Positions 45,822 to 55,696 of a stretch of DNA of 64,000 bases are shown piece by piece. The number at the start of each line of letters is the position of its first letter. Position 1 is the first letter of the stretch. The DNA lies in assembly GCF_024701975.1 (NCBI RefSeq), contig NZ_JANLNM010000001.1:1550001-1614000 (forward strand), written 5' to 3'. Position numbers and translations under genes: made by a program. This DNA comes from Variovorax sp. ZS18.2.2 (GTDB lineage Bacteria > Pseudomonadota > Gammaproteobacteria > Burkholderiales > Burkholderiaceae_C). Under the pieces are notes generated by a model. That model searched no databases and had not been told where the DNA came from. It saw nothing but the letters and a program-made list of their open reading frames with translations.

Positions 45822-46823
45822 TCACAGCGCGCGGACCATGTCCGCGATTCTTGCCAGCACACCGGCACCGGGCCAGCACCACACCGCGGTCGATAGCGCG
45901 GCAATCGAGACATAGACCGCCTGTTCGGCAGCCCCCAACGCGGGCACGAGGCGGATGCGCATAAATGGCTCTTGCACAGATCCTTCCAGCAGCGCCGGGC
46001 TGGCCCCCAGATCGGCGTCGGAAAACCGGGGCAACCGCCCAAGACGGGAACCGATCAACGTCAGCAACAGCATCGGCCACCAGAGCAGCGCGATCGTCAG
46101 CAGCGCGGCCGAGGACAACGCCTTTCCTTGCGCGGATCGTTCATCCCACGGCCGGTAGTTCGTCATCTGTGTCCAGAGGTTGTCACTGAACTCCCGCAGC
46201 AGCGGCCTTCTGGCGCCTTCCAGGCATTCCACCTCGGGCAACGAGCGCCAGTCGCCCGCCATGTATCTGCACAGAAACTCGTAGTGCGCGAGGCAATCGG
46301 CGGGGCTGTTGTTTGCGTTGCTGACGACGATCATCTTCCCGCCGCCGGCTTCCGCCGGACCGGTCAGGCAGAGGTGGCAGAGCTGTGCGCCGCCCGACAT
46401 GGCGACTTCCACCTGCGGAACGAGTTGCGACCAGTCGGCCTCGATCCGCTCCCCGCCCCTGAGTTGAGCGACCTTGCCCGTCAGCCGGTTGAAGAGCGTG
46501 GGAAATGCATAAGGCGCAGTCACCGCCTGCACCAGCGCGGCAACCGCAATCAGCGCGAACACGAAGATCGACACCGACATGATGAGCACGAAGGCGGTGT
46601 CGGCGGTGCCTTGCCGAAATGCCTCGGCGAGCATCCGGCAGAACCACGCCGCGATCCCCAGCATCATCAGACCCAGAAAAAGAAGGATGCCCTTGAGCGC
46701 CGAAGACATGTTGCCGTGCGGCAGCGTCTGCAACCGTGCCGGATCCATCGACAGGACGAGCCCGTCGCCGGAAGGGTCCGGCTGCGATCCTTGGCTTCCT
46801 CCTGCATCCGGAGACTGCGGCAT
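45822..46823 (-). CDS. Hypothetical membrane protein
   Basis: 333 residues. Two adjacent helices near the N-terminus (ALKGILLFLGLMMLGIAAWF, LIMSVSIFVFALIAVAALVQ), a soluble middle with Trp/Cys-rich sequence (QLCHLCLTGPAEAGGGKMIV, CLAHYEFLCRYMAGDWRSL), then further helices (ALLTIALLWWPMLLLTLIG, VYVSIAALSTAVWCW). The layout is reminiscent of DUF6708-type proteins linked to type VI secretion, but no such genes are near and I do not claim the family. It stands alone between opposing neighbours. Confidence 0.65.
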   Translation of the reverse strand: MPQSPDAGGSQGSQPDPSGDGLVLSMDPARLQTLPHGNMSSALKGILLFLGLMMLGIAAWFCRMLAEAFRQGTADTAFVLIMSVSIFVFALIAVAALVQAVTAPYAFPTLFNRLTGKVAQLRGGERIEADWSQLVPQVEVAMSGGAQLCHLCLTGPAEAGGGKMIVVSNANNSPADCLAHYEFLCRYMAGDWRSLPEVECLEGARRPLLREFSDNLWTQMTNYRPWDERSAQGKALSSAALLTIALLWWPMLLLTLIGSRLGRLPRFSDADLGASPALLEGSVQEPFMRIRLVPALGAAEQAVYVSIAALSTAVWCWPGAGVLARIADMVRAL

Positions 46824-46937
46824 TGGCGGCCCTTTCGTTAGCGATCACACGTCGCCCGACCTCCTGGGCGACGGTGAAGCTAGCCTCTTTTCCGCAAGGC
46901 ACACAGTGCCTAAAGTCATTCCTCCGTGCTTGCGATG

Positions 46938-48299
<1,362 letters not shown>

Positions 48300-48303
48300 G
48301 GGA

Positions 48304-48426
48304 CTTCTCCGAACGAACAAACAAACAAAAAACCCAGCTGCCAGAGCTGGGTTTCATTCGTTCGGGGAGAAGAGCGATTCACCAGGTGGCTGCCGGAACG
48401 GCCACCTGCGCGTGCTCAGGTGGCCG
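48304..48426 (-). promoter_or_regulatory. Attenuator-like leader of hom
   Basis: On the minus strand three structures follow the leader peptide. (A) 48417-48426 pairs with 48399-48408 (CGGCCACCTG/CAGGTGGCCG, 10 bp) and includes the last leader codons. (B) 48401-48408 alternatively pairs with 48383-48390, so A and B exclude each other. (C) 48360-48372 pairs with 48304-48314 (CTTCTC-CGAAC type, 2-base bulge), which would bury the hom Shine-Dalgarno sequence and enclose the terminator hairpin. This looks like translation-coupled control, but a direct switch between B and the terminator was not found. Confidence 0.6.
48327..48354 (-). terminator. Intrinsic terminator in the hom leader
   Basis: Minus strand: AAACCCAGCT (48354-48345), a 5-base loop, AGCTGGGTTT (48339-48330), then T runs (T6, GTTTGTTTG). 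A 10-bp stem followed by T-rich sequence between the leader peptide and the hom start means transcription can stop before hom. Confidence 0.85.
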
Positions 48427-48460
48427 CGGTGGTAATGGAGGTAATCATTCGTGCGCCCAT
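48416..48460 (-). CDS. Leader peptide of hom, Thr/Ile-rich
   Basis: A short open frame ends MITSITTAAT then TGA: four ACC threonine and two ATT isoleucine codons in its last nine residues. This is the composition of thrL-type attenuation peptides. The start is uncertain: in-frame ATGs at 48460 and 48448 and further upstream are all possible, and none has a strong ribosome site. Its stop lies inside the first arm of the leader hairpin, and the terminator follows 62 bases later. Confidence 0.55.
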   Translation of the reverse strand: MGARMITSITTAAT

Positions 48461-48595
48461 TGCCTGCGGGAGTGCAGGCGGCATCATCCGGCCCATGCGG
48501 GCGGCGGCGGATGCGGTGTGGAGTGGGAGGCACGACATGGAGCGCGGAGTGTACAGGAGCTCGCACAGACCCGGGGGATCGGGGCACACTAAGCC

Positions 48596-51295
48596 ATGGA
48601 CAAGCACTTCCTGACCCCGCTCTTCGCCCCCGCCTCCGCCGTGGCCTTCGTCGGCAACGCCAGTGACCCGGGCGGCCAGACCGCATCGGGCCGCGTGCTG
48701 CGCGAAGCCTTTCGCGCCGACCGCTTCGACGGCACGCTGCGCTTTCTCGATGTGCGCACCAAGGGCACGCTTGAAGAACTCTCTCAGACCCATGCCGACC
48801 TCGCCCTCATCGCGCTCGCGCCGCAGGACGTGGCGGCCGCCCTGGAGATCGCCGGACGCATCGGCTGCAAGGCCGCGGTGGTCATCTCCAACGGCATCGC
48901 ATCGGAGCAGGCAGCCCAGTGGCGCAAGATCGCGCGCCGCGAAGGCGTGCATCTGCTCGGTCCCAACTCGCTGGGCTTCCAGCGCCCGCTGCTGCACCTG
49001 AACGCCAGCGTCGCGGGGCCGCTGGCCAAGGCCGGGCCGCTCGCGCTGGTGTCGCAATCGGGCGCGCTCACTGCCTCGATGCTCGACTGGGCGCGGCAGA
49101 ACGGCGTCGGCTTTTCGAGCGTGGTGTCGCTTGGCCCGCACACCTCGGTGGACATTCCCCAGGTGCTCGACTTCCTCGCCAACGACCAGGCCACGCACAG
49201 CATCATCGTGTACCTCGAAGGCATCTCGGACGCGCGCCGCTTCATGAGTGCGCTGCGTTCGGCCTCGCATGCCAAGCCGGTGGTGGTGCTCAAGGCCGGC
49301 CGCAAGCCTGCCGGCAATGCGGCGGCGCAGACGCACAGCGCGGCCATCGTGGGCAGCGACGATGTGTTCGACGCCGCACTGCGCCGCGCGGGCGCCGTGC
49401 GGGTGCGCTCCTTCGTCGAGCTGTTCTCGGCAGCCAAGTGCCTGGCCTCGCGCTATCGGCCCGTGGGCAAGCGACTCGCCGTGGTCACCAACGGTGGCGG
49501 TCCCGGCGTGCTGGCGGCCGACTGGATCAACGAGATCGGCCTGGACCTGGGCAAACTCTCCACGCCCGCGCAGAAGCTGCTGCACCCCACGCTGCCGCCG
49601 CTCGCCACGCTCACGGACCTGATCGACCTTTCCGAAGACGCCACCCCCGCGCACTACCGCGCCGCCATCGACACCGCCTCGGCCGACAGCCAGATCGATG
49701 GCGTGCTCGCCATCTTTTCCCCCAAGGCCGGCGTCGATGCGGCCGCCACGGCCCGTGCCCTGGCCGACATTCCGCGCCCCATGAACAAGCCGCTGCTCGC
49801 CTGCTGGATGGGCGATTCTTCCGTCGGCAATGCGCGCGCGGTGCTGGCCGAGGCCACCATCCCGAGCTTCCGCACGCCCGAGGCGGCCGTCGGTGCCTTC
49901 GGCAACATCGCGGCCTTCTATCAGAACCAGCAGTTGCTGCAGCAGACGCCGCCGCCGCTCTCGGCGCTGGACAAGCCCGACATCGAAGGCGCGCGCCTCC
50001 TCATCGAGAGCGTGCTGGCCGAGCGGCGCAAGGTGCTGACGGAGATGGAGTCGAAGTCGCTGCTGTCGTGCTTCCACATCCCGATCACCCGCACGCTGCT
50101 CGCGCGCAGCGCCAACGAGGCCATGATGATCGCGACGCAACTGGGTTTTCCGGTGGCGCTGAAGATCGATTCGCCCGACATCAGCCACAAGTCCGACGTC
50201 GAGGGCGTGGCGCTCAATGTGCTCAACGGCACCAGCGCGCGCGACACCTACGTCGAGATGATGGAGCGCGTCGCCCGCCTCGCGCCCGAGGCGCGCATCA
50301 ACGGTGTGACCGTGCAGAAGATGGTGAAGGCGCGGCGCGGCCGCGAGATCTACGTCGGCCTCGTGACCGACGAGCCCTTCGGCCCGGTCATCGTCTTCGG
50401 CGCGGGCGGCACCATGATCGAGCTCATGAACGACCGCGCGATGGAGCTGCCGCCGCTCAACCAGTTCCTCGCGCACCGCCTCATCGAGCGCTCGCGCGTG
50501 GCCGAGACGCTGGGCGAATGGCGCGGCGCGAATCCGGTGAACATGGAAGCGCTCGAAGACGTGCTGCTGCGCGTGTCGGAGATGGTGTGCGAGCTGCCCG
50601 AGCTGCGCGAGATGGACATCAACCCCATCATCGTGGACGAGCATGGCGCGGTGTCGGTCGATGCGCGCATCGTGGTCGACAGCAGCCCGCAGGCGGTGGC
50701 AGGCCACGTGGGCAGCGGCTACCAGCACCTGGCCATCATGCCGTACCCCGCGCGCTACCGGCGCGAGTGGCCGCTGCCCGGCACCGGGGGCGACATCTAC
50801 ACCGTGCGCCCGGTGCATCCGAACGACGCGCAGATGCTGCAGGCGCTGGTGCAGGGCCTCTCGCCCGAGAGCCGGTGGTTCCGTTTTGTCTCGCGCTTCC
50901 ACGAACTGCCGCCCTCGATGCTCTCGCGCTTCACGCTGATCGACTACGACCGCGAGATGGCACTGGTGGCCGTGGTGATGGAGCGCAGCAACGCGCCCGA
51001 CGGCACCATCCTCGACAGCGAGCGCATCGTGGGTGTGTCGCGCTATGTCACCAACCCCGACCAGACCAGCTGCGAGTTCTCTCTGGTGGTGGCCGACGAG
51101 TTCAGCGGCAAGGGCATCGGCTCGCGGCTGCTGGAAAGCATCATCGACGTGGCGCGCGACAAGGGCCTGGCGGAAGTCGACGGGCTCGTGCTCGCCAACA
51201 ACCCCGACATGCTGAAGCTGGTGCGGCGGCTGGGCTTCACCGTGAAGTCGTTCCCCGAGGACCCGGACTTCAAGCTGGTGACCTACCAGCTGTAG
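48596..51295 (+). CDS. CoA-ligase (ADP-forming)-like/GNAT fusion, Pat-type protein acetyltransferase
   Basis: 899 residues. CoA-binding domain about 10-135 (SAVAFVGNASDPGG), succinyl-CoA-ligase-like flavodoxin domain about 140-450 (LVSQSGALTASMLDWARQNG), ATP-grasp about 475-690 (PVALKIDSPDISHKSDVEGV, VFGAGGTMIEL), GNAT domain about 740-899 (acetyl-CoA loop DEFSGKGIGSRLL). This order is that of Pat/YfiQ lysine acetyltransferases, which silence acetyl-CoA synthetase. In many Pat proteins the ligase half is dead; here the phosphohistidine-type motif AQTHSAAIVGSDDVF keeps its His. It is divergent from hom. Confidence 0.88.
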   Translation: MDKHFLTPLFAPASAVAFVGNASDPGGQTASGRVLREAFRADRFDGTLRFLDVRTKGTLEELSQTHADLALIALAPQDVAAALEIAGRIGCKAAVVISNGIASEQAAQWRKIARREGVHLLGPNSLGFQRPLLHLNASVAGPLAKAGPLALVSQSGALTASMLDWARQNGVGFSSVVSLGPHTSVDIPQVLDFLANDQATHSIIVYLEGISDARRFMSALRSASHAKPVVVLKAGRKPAGNAAAQTHSAAIVGSDDVFDAALRRAGAVRVRSFVELFSAAKCLASRYRPVGKRLAVVTNGGGPGVLAADWINEIGLDLGKLSTPAQKLLHPTLPPLATLTDLIDLSEDATPAHYRAAIDTASADSQIDGVLAIFSPKAGVDAAATARALADIPRPMNKPLLACWMGDSSVGNARAVLAEATIPSFRTPEAAVGAFGNIAAFYQNQQLLQQTPPPLSALDKPDIEGARLLIESVLAERRKVLTEMESKSLLSCFHIPITRTLLARSANEAMMIATQLGFPVALKIDSPDISHKSDVEGVALNVLNGTSARDTYVEMMERVARLAPEARINGVTVQKMVKARRGREIYVGLVTDEPFGPVIVFGAGGTMIELMNDRAMELPPLNQFLAHRLIERSRVAETLGEWRGANPVNMEALEDVLLRVSEMVCELPELREMDINPIIVDEHGAVSVDARIVVDSSPQAVAGHVGSGYQHLAIMPYPARYRREWPLPGTGGDIYTVRPVHPNDAQMLQALVQGLSPESRWFRFVSRFHELPPSMLSRFTLIDYDREMALVAVVMERSNAPDGTILDSERIVGVSRYVTNPDQTSCEFSLVVADEFSGKGIGSRLLESIIDVARDKGLAEVDGLVLANNPDMLKLVRRLGFTVKSFPEDPDFKLVTYQL

Positions 51296-51316
51296 GTCAC
51301 CAGCGCACCGTCGCGC

Positions 51317-54300
51317 TCAATCGGCGTGGTTCATGTCCGCGCAGTTGTGCGGATCGGCGCGACACAGCTTCTCGTACGCGACCACCGCCTTCCTGCGCTC
51401 GTTCAAGGCGGCCGGCGTGCGGAACGGCGCAAGGATCTCGCCGAGCGACATGCTCACGCCGTTCTTCACCACGTACTCGACGGCGGCCGCGGCCTTCAGG
51501 TCCTGCAGCGGATTGCCGCGCACCATCACCAGGTCGGCCAGCTTGCCGACCTCCACCGTGCCCAGGTCCCGCTCGACGCGGCTCATCCGTGCGGCGTTGA
51601 TGGTCACGTCCTGCAGCGCCTGGTGGTTCGACGTGACCATGCCCGCCGCGCGCAGGTTGGTCTGCAGCGCGATGCCCGGCGCGACCAGCGGCGTGTCGGT
51701 GCCGATGGCCAGCAGGCCGCCCGCGCGCTGCACCTTGGCCGATTGCTCGGCGTCCTTGCGGGCAAGCTGCAGCACGGCGGGGGTTGGCGTCTTGGTGTCG
51801 CGCAGGCCCGCGAGGAAGTTCGGCGGAATCAGCAGCTTGAAGCGGTCGTCGCTGGTCATCAGCGGGTCATCCCCCACCAGCGCGAGCGAGGAGAACAGCG
51901 TGTCGACCAGGCGGAAATCCGCCTTCGCGTGCAGGTCGTAGGCGTCCTGGTAGGTGAAGCCGCCGACCGACTTCGACCAGCCGTAGCCCATGCGCTGCGT
52001 CGCCGACAGGTGCGTGGTGCCGCCGATGCCGGCCGCAGCGCCCGGTGCGAGCATGTGCGTGCCGGTGGGCACTCCCATGTCGAGCCCAGCCTGCGCGATC
52101 TTCGCCATGATCGGGATCGGCGCGCGCACATACGACTTCAGGTAGTCGACCCCCATGGCCTTGGCCTTCGCGATCTCCAGGTCGGCCACCTCGGGCGTGC
52201 GCAAGGTGCGCGCAAAGCTGTAGAAGAGCCGGTTGCCCTCCCACAGCGGCGGTGAGACGAAGAGGCGCGGGCCCACGAGGTTGCCCGCATCCAGCGCCTC
52301 GCGCATCTCGATGCTCTGGTGCAGCGGCCCCGCGACCGACTGCGTCGAGGTGATGCCATAGGCCAGCATCGATGCGGCCACCTGCCCGTACTGCCCGCCC
52401 TGGTACAGCGTGAGCGGGTGGAAGTGCGGGTCCCAGAGCCCGGGCATCACCGTGAGCGCCGACGCATCGATGTACCGGGTCGCGCGCCGGGCGGCCGACG
52501 CCTCGTGCGGCCGGATCGCGGTGATGCGGTTGCCGCTGATCACGATGTCCATGTCGGTGCGCAAGGTTTCGCTGTTGCCGTCCCACAGGCGGCCTGCGCG
52601 AATCACAGTGGTCCCGGTGGCCACGGCCTGCGTCCACGAGAGGTTCAGCGGCACCTCCGTCGCGCCGGAGCCATCGGCGGCGACGGTCTTCAGCTTGTCG
52701 GTCGCCTTGTAGAGGATGGTGCGCGAGTCGCCTGCCCACGAAGGCAGGTCGGCCGCCTCCTTCGTGATCGCCACCGCAGGGCCGGCGGGCGCGCCGTCGG
52801 CCTTGAGCGGCATCACGTGCAGCACCGAATCCATGATGAAGGCGACCTTGGTGCCGTCCGGCGAGACGGCCGCGGCGCCCTCTTCCCGGTCCGATATCTG
52901 CCGCGGCACTTCCGCGACGGGATAGAAGGCGCCGGTCTTGCCCGCGATGTCGATCACCCGCAGCTTGTTGTAGCCCTCGCGAAAACGGTTGTTCATGCGC
53001 TCGTTGTCCACCAGCACCACCTTCCTGCCGTCCGGCAGCCACGAGGGCGTGCTGACCTGCGAGCTCACCTGCGCGATCACCACCTGCGGCGTGCGCGATG
53101 CGATGTCCCACACCTCCAGCTGGCCCGAGCCGGTGGTGTAGGCGATGCGGTCTCCCGTGGGCGACATCTTCGGCGTGACCATCGACTTGGCCTGGATCGC
53201 CGCGAGCCGCGTGCGCCGCTTCGAGCCGATCTCGACCTGGTCGATGGCCAGTGCGCCGCCGTTGCCCTTCTCGGTCGAGAAGTACACGGCCCGCCCATCG
53301 GGCGTGAACTGCGGGCTGCCATCGCGCGCCTTGTCGTTGGTCAGGCGCACGGGAGCCTGGCCGATCTTCATCACCCACACGTCGTTCAGCGCCACGAAGG
53401 CCACGCTCTGTCCGTCGGGCGAGATCACCGGCCCGCTGATGCCGCGCACCGGCTGCGGCCCCATGGCGTTGAAGCCGCGGTCCTTCTGCTTGTCGATGGC
53501 GGGCCGGCGCACCGTCAGCGTCGCGCTGAACGGCACGTTGGCGGGCGCCTCGCCTGCGGCATTGCGGATCTTGATTTGGCCGTCCGCCGTGTACAGGAAG
53601 CGGCCGTCCGCGAGGTGGCGCACCGGAAACGGAAAGAAGTCCTCGTTCTGCGCCACGTCCTTGCCGCGCACGCTCAGGGTCTTGCGGTCGGTCTGGAACA
53701 CGAGGCCCGAGCCGTCGGGCGCCCAGGCGGGCATGGTGCCGGGGCCGACCAGCTTCGGCGCCTCGGTGCCGCCGATGGGCCGGGTGAAGACGCGCGCCGC
53801 GTCCACGAAGGCAAGCTGCTTGCCGTCGGGCGAGACGGCCGGGTTGCTTTCCGCACCGGCGCCCGAGGTCAGCGGCGTGTAGCTCGCATCGTCGAGCGAC
53901 ACGCGCCAGATCTTGTACTGGCCATCGTTGCCGCGGTCCGATGCGAAGACCAGACCCTTGCCGTCCGGTGCCCACGTGGGCTCGCGGTCGTCGTAGGGGC
54001 CGGTGGTGACGCGCCTGAGGCCCGCCCCATCGGGCTGCACGACCCAGAGGTGGTAGTTGCCTTCGACGTCGTAGTTCTGGAATGCGACAAGGCGGCCATC
54101 GGGCGACCACACCGGTGCGGTCGGCTCCATGTCCCAGCTCGTGATGCGCGTGGCGATGCCGCCGCGCAGCGGGAGCATCCAGAGCGCGCCCATCGCGGTG
54201 AACGCGATGCGCTTGCCGTCGGGCGACGGCGCGGCCGCCATGTTGGTGCCTTCGTGGAATTCCACCGACACGTCCTTGGTCGAGCCTTGCAGCTTGTTCA

Positions 54301-54448
54301 GGCTCGTGATCGGCACGGCGGGCTTCGTGACGCCCGTGGAATCGGTACGGGCCACGAGGCCGCTGCTGCTGCCGGTGCCGCATCCGGCGATCAATACCGA
54401 AACGGCCGCGGCAACGGCGAGCGCCGGCGCGTGTTTGCGCATCTTCAT
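51317..54448 (-). CDS. PD40 (TolB-like) propeller-amidohydrolase lipoprotein
   Basis: 1043 residues. Lipobox LIAGC after a short signal sequence; the ATG at 54448 is chosen. Residues 70-610 are a series of WD40-like PD40 repeats (APSPDGKRIAFTAMGALWML, VWSPDGRLVAFQNYD, TWAPDGKGLVFASDRG, QFTPDGRAVYFSTEKG). Residues 635-1040 are a metal amidohydrolase (VMPGLWDPHFH, GTHMLAPGAAAGIGGTTHL, LLAIGTDTPLVAPG). The propeller probably presents or gates the substrate, and the enzyme hydrolyses a cyclic amide or peptide in the periplasm. Convergent with the Pat gene. Confidence 0.85.
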   Translation of the reverse strand: MKMRKHAPALAVAAAVSVLIAGCGTGSSSGLVARTDSTGVTKPAVPITSLNKLQGSTKDVSVEFHEGTNMAAAPSPDGKRIAFTAMGALWMLPLRGGIATRITSWDMEPTAPVWSPDGRLVAFQNYDVEGNYHLWVVQPDGAGLRRVTTGPYDDREPTWAPDGKGLVFASDRGNDGQYKIWRVSLDDASYTPLTSGAGAESNPAVSPDGKQLAFVDAARVFTRPIGGTEAPKLVGPGTMPAWAPDGSGLVFQTDRKTLSVRGKDVAQNEDFFPFPVRHLADGRFLYTADGQIKIRNAAGEAPANVPFSATLTVRRPAIDKQKDRGFNAMGPQPVRGISGPVISPDGQSVAFVALNDVWVMKIGQAPVRLTNDKARDGSPQFTPDGRAVYFSTEKGNGGALAIDQVEIGSKRRTRLAAIQAKSMVTPKMSPTGDRIAYTTGSGQLEVWDIASRTPQVVIAQVSSQVSTPSWLPDGRKVVLVDNERMNNRFREGYNKLRVIDIAGKTGAFYPVAEVPRQISDREEGAAAVSPDGTKVAFIMDSVLHVMPLKADGAPAGPAVAITKEAADLPSWAGDSRTILYKATDKLKTVAADGSGATEVPLNLSWTQAVATGTTVIRAGRLWDGNSETLRTDMDIVISGNRITAIRPHEASAARRATRYIDASALTVMPGLWDPHFHPLTLYQGGQYGQVAASMLAYGITSTQSVAGPLHQSIEMREALDAGNLVGPRLFVSPPLWEGNRLFYSFARTLRTPEVADLEIAKAKAMGVDYLKSYVRAPIPIMAKIAQAGLDMGVPTGTHMLAPGAAAGIGGTTHLSATQRMGYGWSKSVGGFTYQDAYDLHAKADFRLVDTLFSSLALVGDDPLMTSDDRFKLLIPPNFLAGLRDTKTPTPAVLQLARKDAEQSAKVQRAGGLLAIGTDTPLVAPGIALQTNLRAAGMVTSNHQALQDVTINAARMSRVERDLGTVEVGKLADLVMVRGNPLQDLKAAAAVEYVVKNGVSMSLGEILAPFRTPAALNERRKAVVAYEKLCRADPHNCADMNHAD

Positions 54449-54667
54449 GAGGGAGGTCTCCTGTTGGTCTTCTTGTTCCGCACATTCGCCTGCGGACGGG
54501 TGGCACACCGGGGGCGGCGCGCCGGTTCACTCTGTGTGCGCTTTCTGACAGCGCGCTTACCCGTTACCGGTGGAGACCAAGCCGTCGCCACGTCGTAAGC
54601 TTCGGCGTTGCATTGCGCCTCTTGCGTAATGAATTCGTTGCAAGCCTCCGGTTTCCCCTCTCCTTCC

Positions 54668-55696
54668 ATGATCCGAACCCTCCTGCGTTTCTCCGGCCGA
54701 CTCGTGGCCTCGCTCGCCGTGTTGCTCACGGCCGCATGGGCCTGTGCGGCCCTGTGGTACCAGTTGCCGGCAACGCCCGCCCTCAAGATCGCCGCCGGTG
54801 TGCTCTGGGCCGGTTTCGGCCTCGCGGCGATCGCGCTGCTGTGGCGCGGCAAGGCCGCACGCGCCCTGCTCTCGTATGCCGTGGGGTTTGCCATGGTGCT
54901 CGCGTGGTGGGGCACCATCCAGCCCTCGCAGAATCGCGTGTGGGCCGACGACGTGGCACGGCAGCTCGTCGCGCGCGTCGAGGGGAACGTGGTCACCATG
55001 GAGAACGTCCGCAACTTCGACTGGCGCACCGACACCGACTACACGCCGCGCTGGGAAACCCGCCGCTACGACCTCGACCGGCTTCGCTCGGTCGACGTGT
55101 CGCTCTCCTACTGGACCGGTCCGGCCATCGCCCACACGCTCGTGTCCTTCGGCTTCGACGACGGCCAGTTCGTCACCTTCTCCATCGAGATCCGCAAGGA
55201 ACGCGGCGAGAGCTTCTCGTCCGTCAGCGGTTTCTTCAGGCAGTTCGAAATGAGCCTCGTCGCGGCCGACGAGCACGACATCCTGCGCGTGCGCACCAAC
55301 GTGCGCGGCGAAGACGTCTACATGTACCGCGTGCGGCTGCCCGAGGCCGAGATGCGCTCGCTGTTCCTCGGCTACCTCGGCGAAGGCGCAGCGCTGGTGC
55401 GCGCGCCGAGCTTCTACAACACGCTCACGGCCAACTGCACGACCATCGTCTACGCGCTCGCCAGGCACGTCGTGCCGGGGCTTCCGATGGACTGGCGACT
55501 GCTGGCCTCCGGCTACCTGCCCGACTACCTCTACGACGTGGGCGGCCTCGCGCCGGGCCACGACATGGCGCAGCTGCGCGCGGCCGGGCGCATCACTGAA
55601 CGCGCGATCGCCTTCGACAAGAACCCTGGCGCGGACGGCTTCTCGCAAGCCATCCGGCGCGGCTTGCCGGGCGCCGAGACGGGGAGCAAGCCGTGA
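54668..55696 (+). CDS. DUF4105 (Lnb N-terminal periplasmic domain) membrane protein
   Basis: 342 residues. Two or three N-terminal helices (LVASLAVLLTAAWACAALWY, LKIAAGVLWAGFGLAAIALL, LLSYAVGFAMVLAWWG). DUF4105 domain about 85-310 with WADDVARQLVARVEGN, VRNFDWRTDTDYTPRWETR, SFGFDDGQFVTFSIEIRKER and TANCTTIVYALARHV, where the Cys is the probable nucleophile of this NlpC-like fold. The domain is found in Lnb-type lipoprotein N-acyltransferases. The last base of its stop is the first of the next gene, a lipoprotein lipase, so the two are translated together. Confidence 0.82.
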   Translation: MIRTLLRFSGRLVASLAVLLTAAWACAALWYQLPATPALKIAAGVLWAGFGLAAIALLWRGKAARALLSYAVGFAMVLAWWGTIQPSQNRVWADDVARQLVARVEGNVVTMENVRNFDWRTDTDYTPRWETRRYDLDRLRSVDVSLSYWTGPAIAHTLVSFGFDDGQFVTFSIEIRKERGESFSSVSGFFRQFEMSLVAADEHDILRVRTNVRGEDVYMYRVRLPEAEMRSLFLGYLGEGAALVRAPSFYNTLTANCTTIVYALARHVVPGLPMDWRLLASGYLPDYLYDVGGLAPGHDMAQLRAAGRITERAIAFDKNPGADGFSQAIRRGLPGAETGSKP

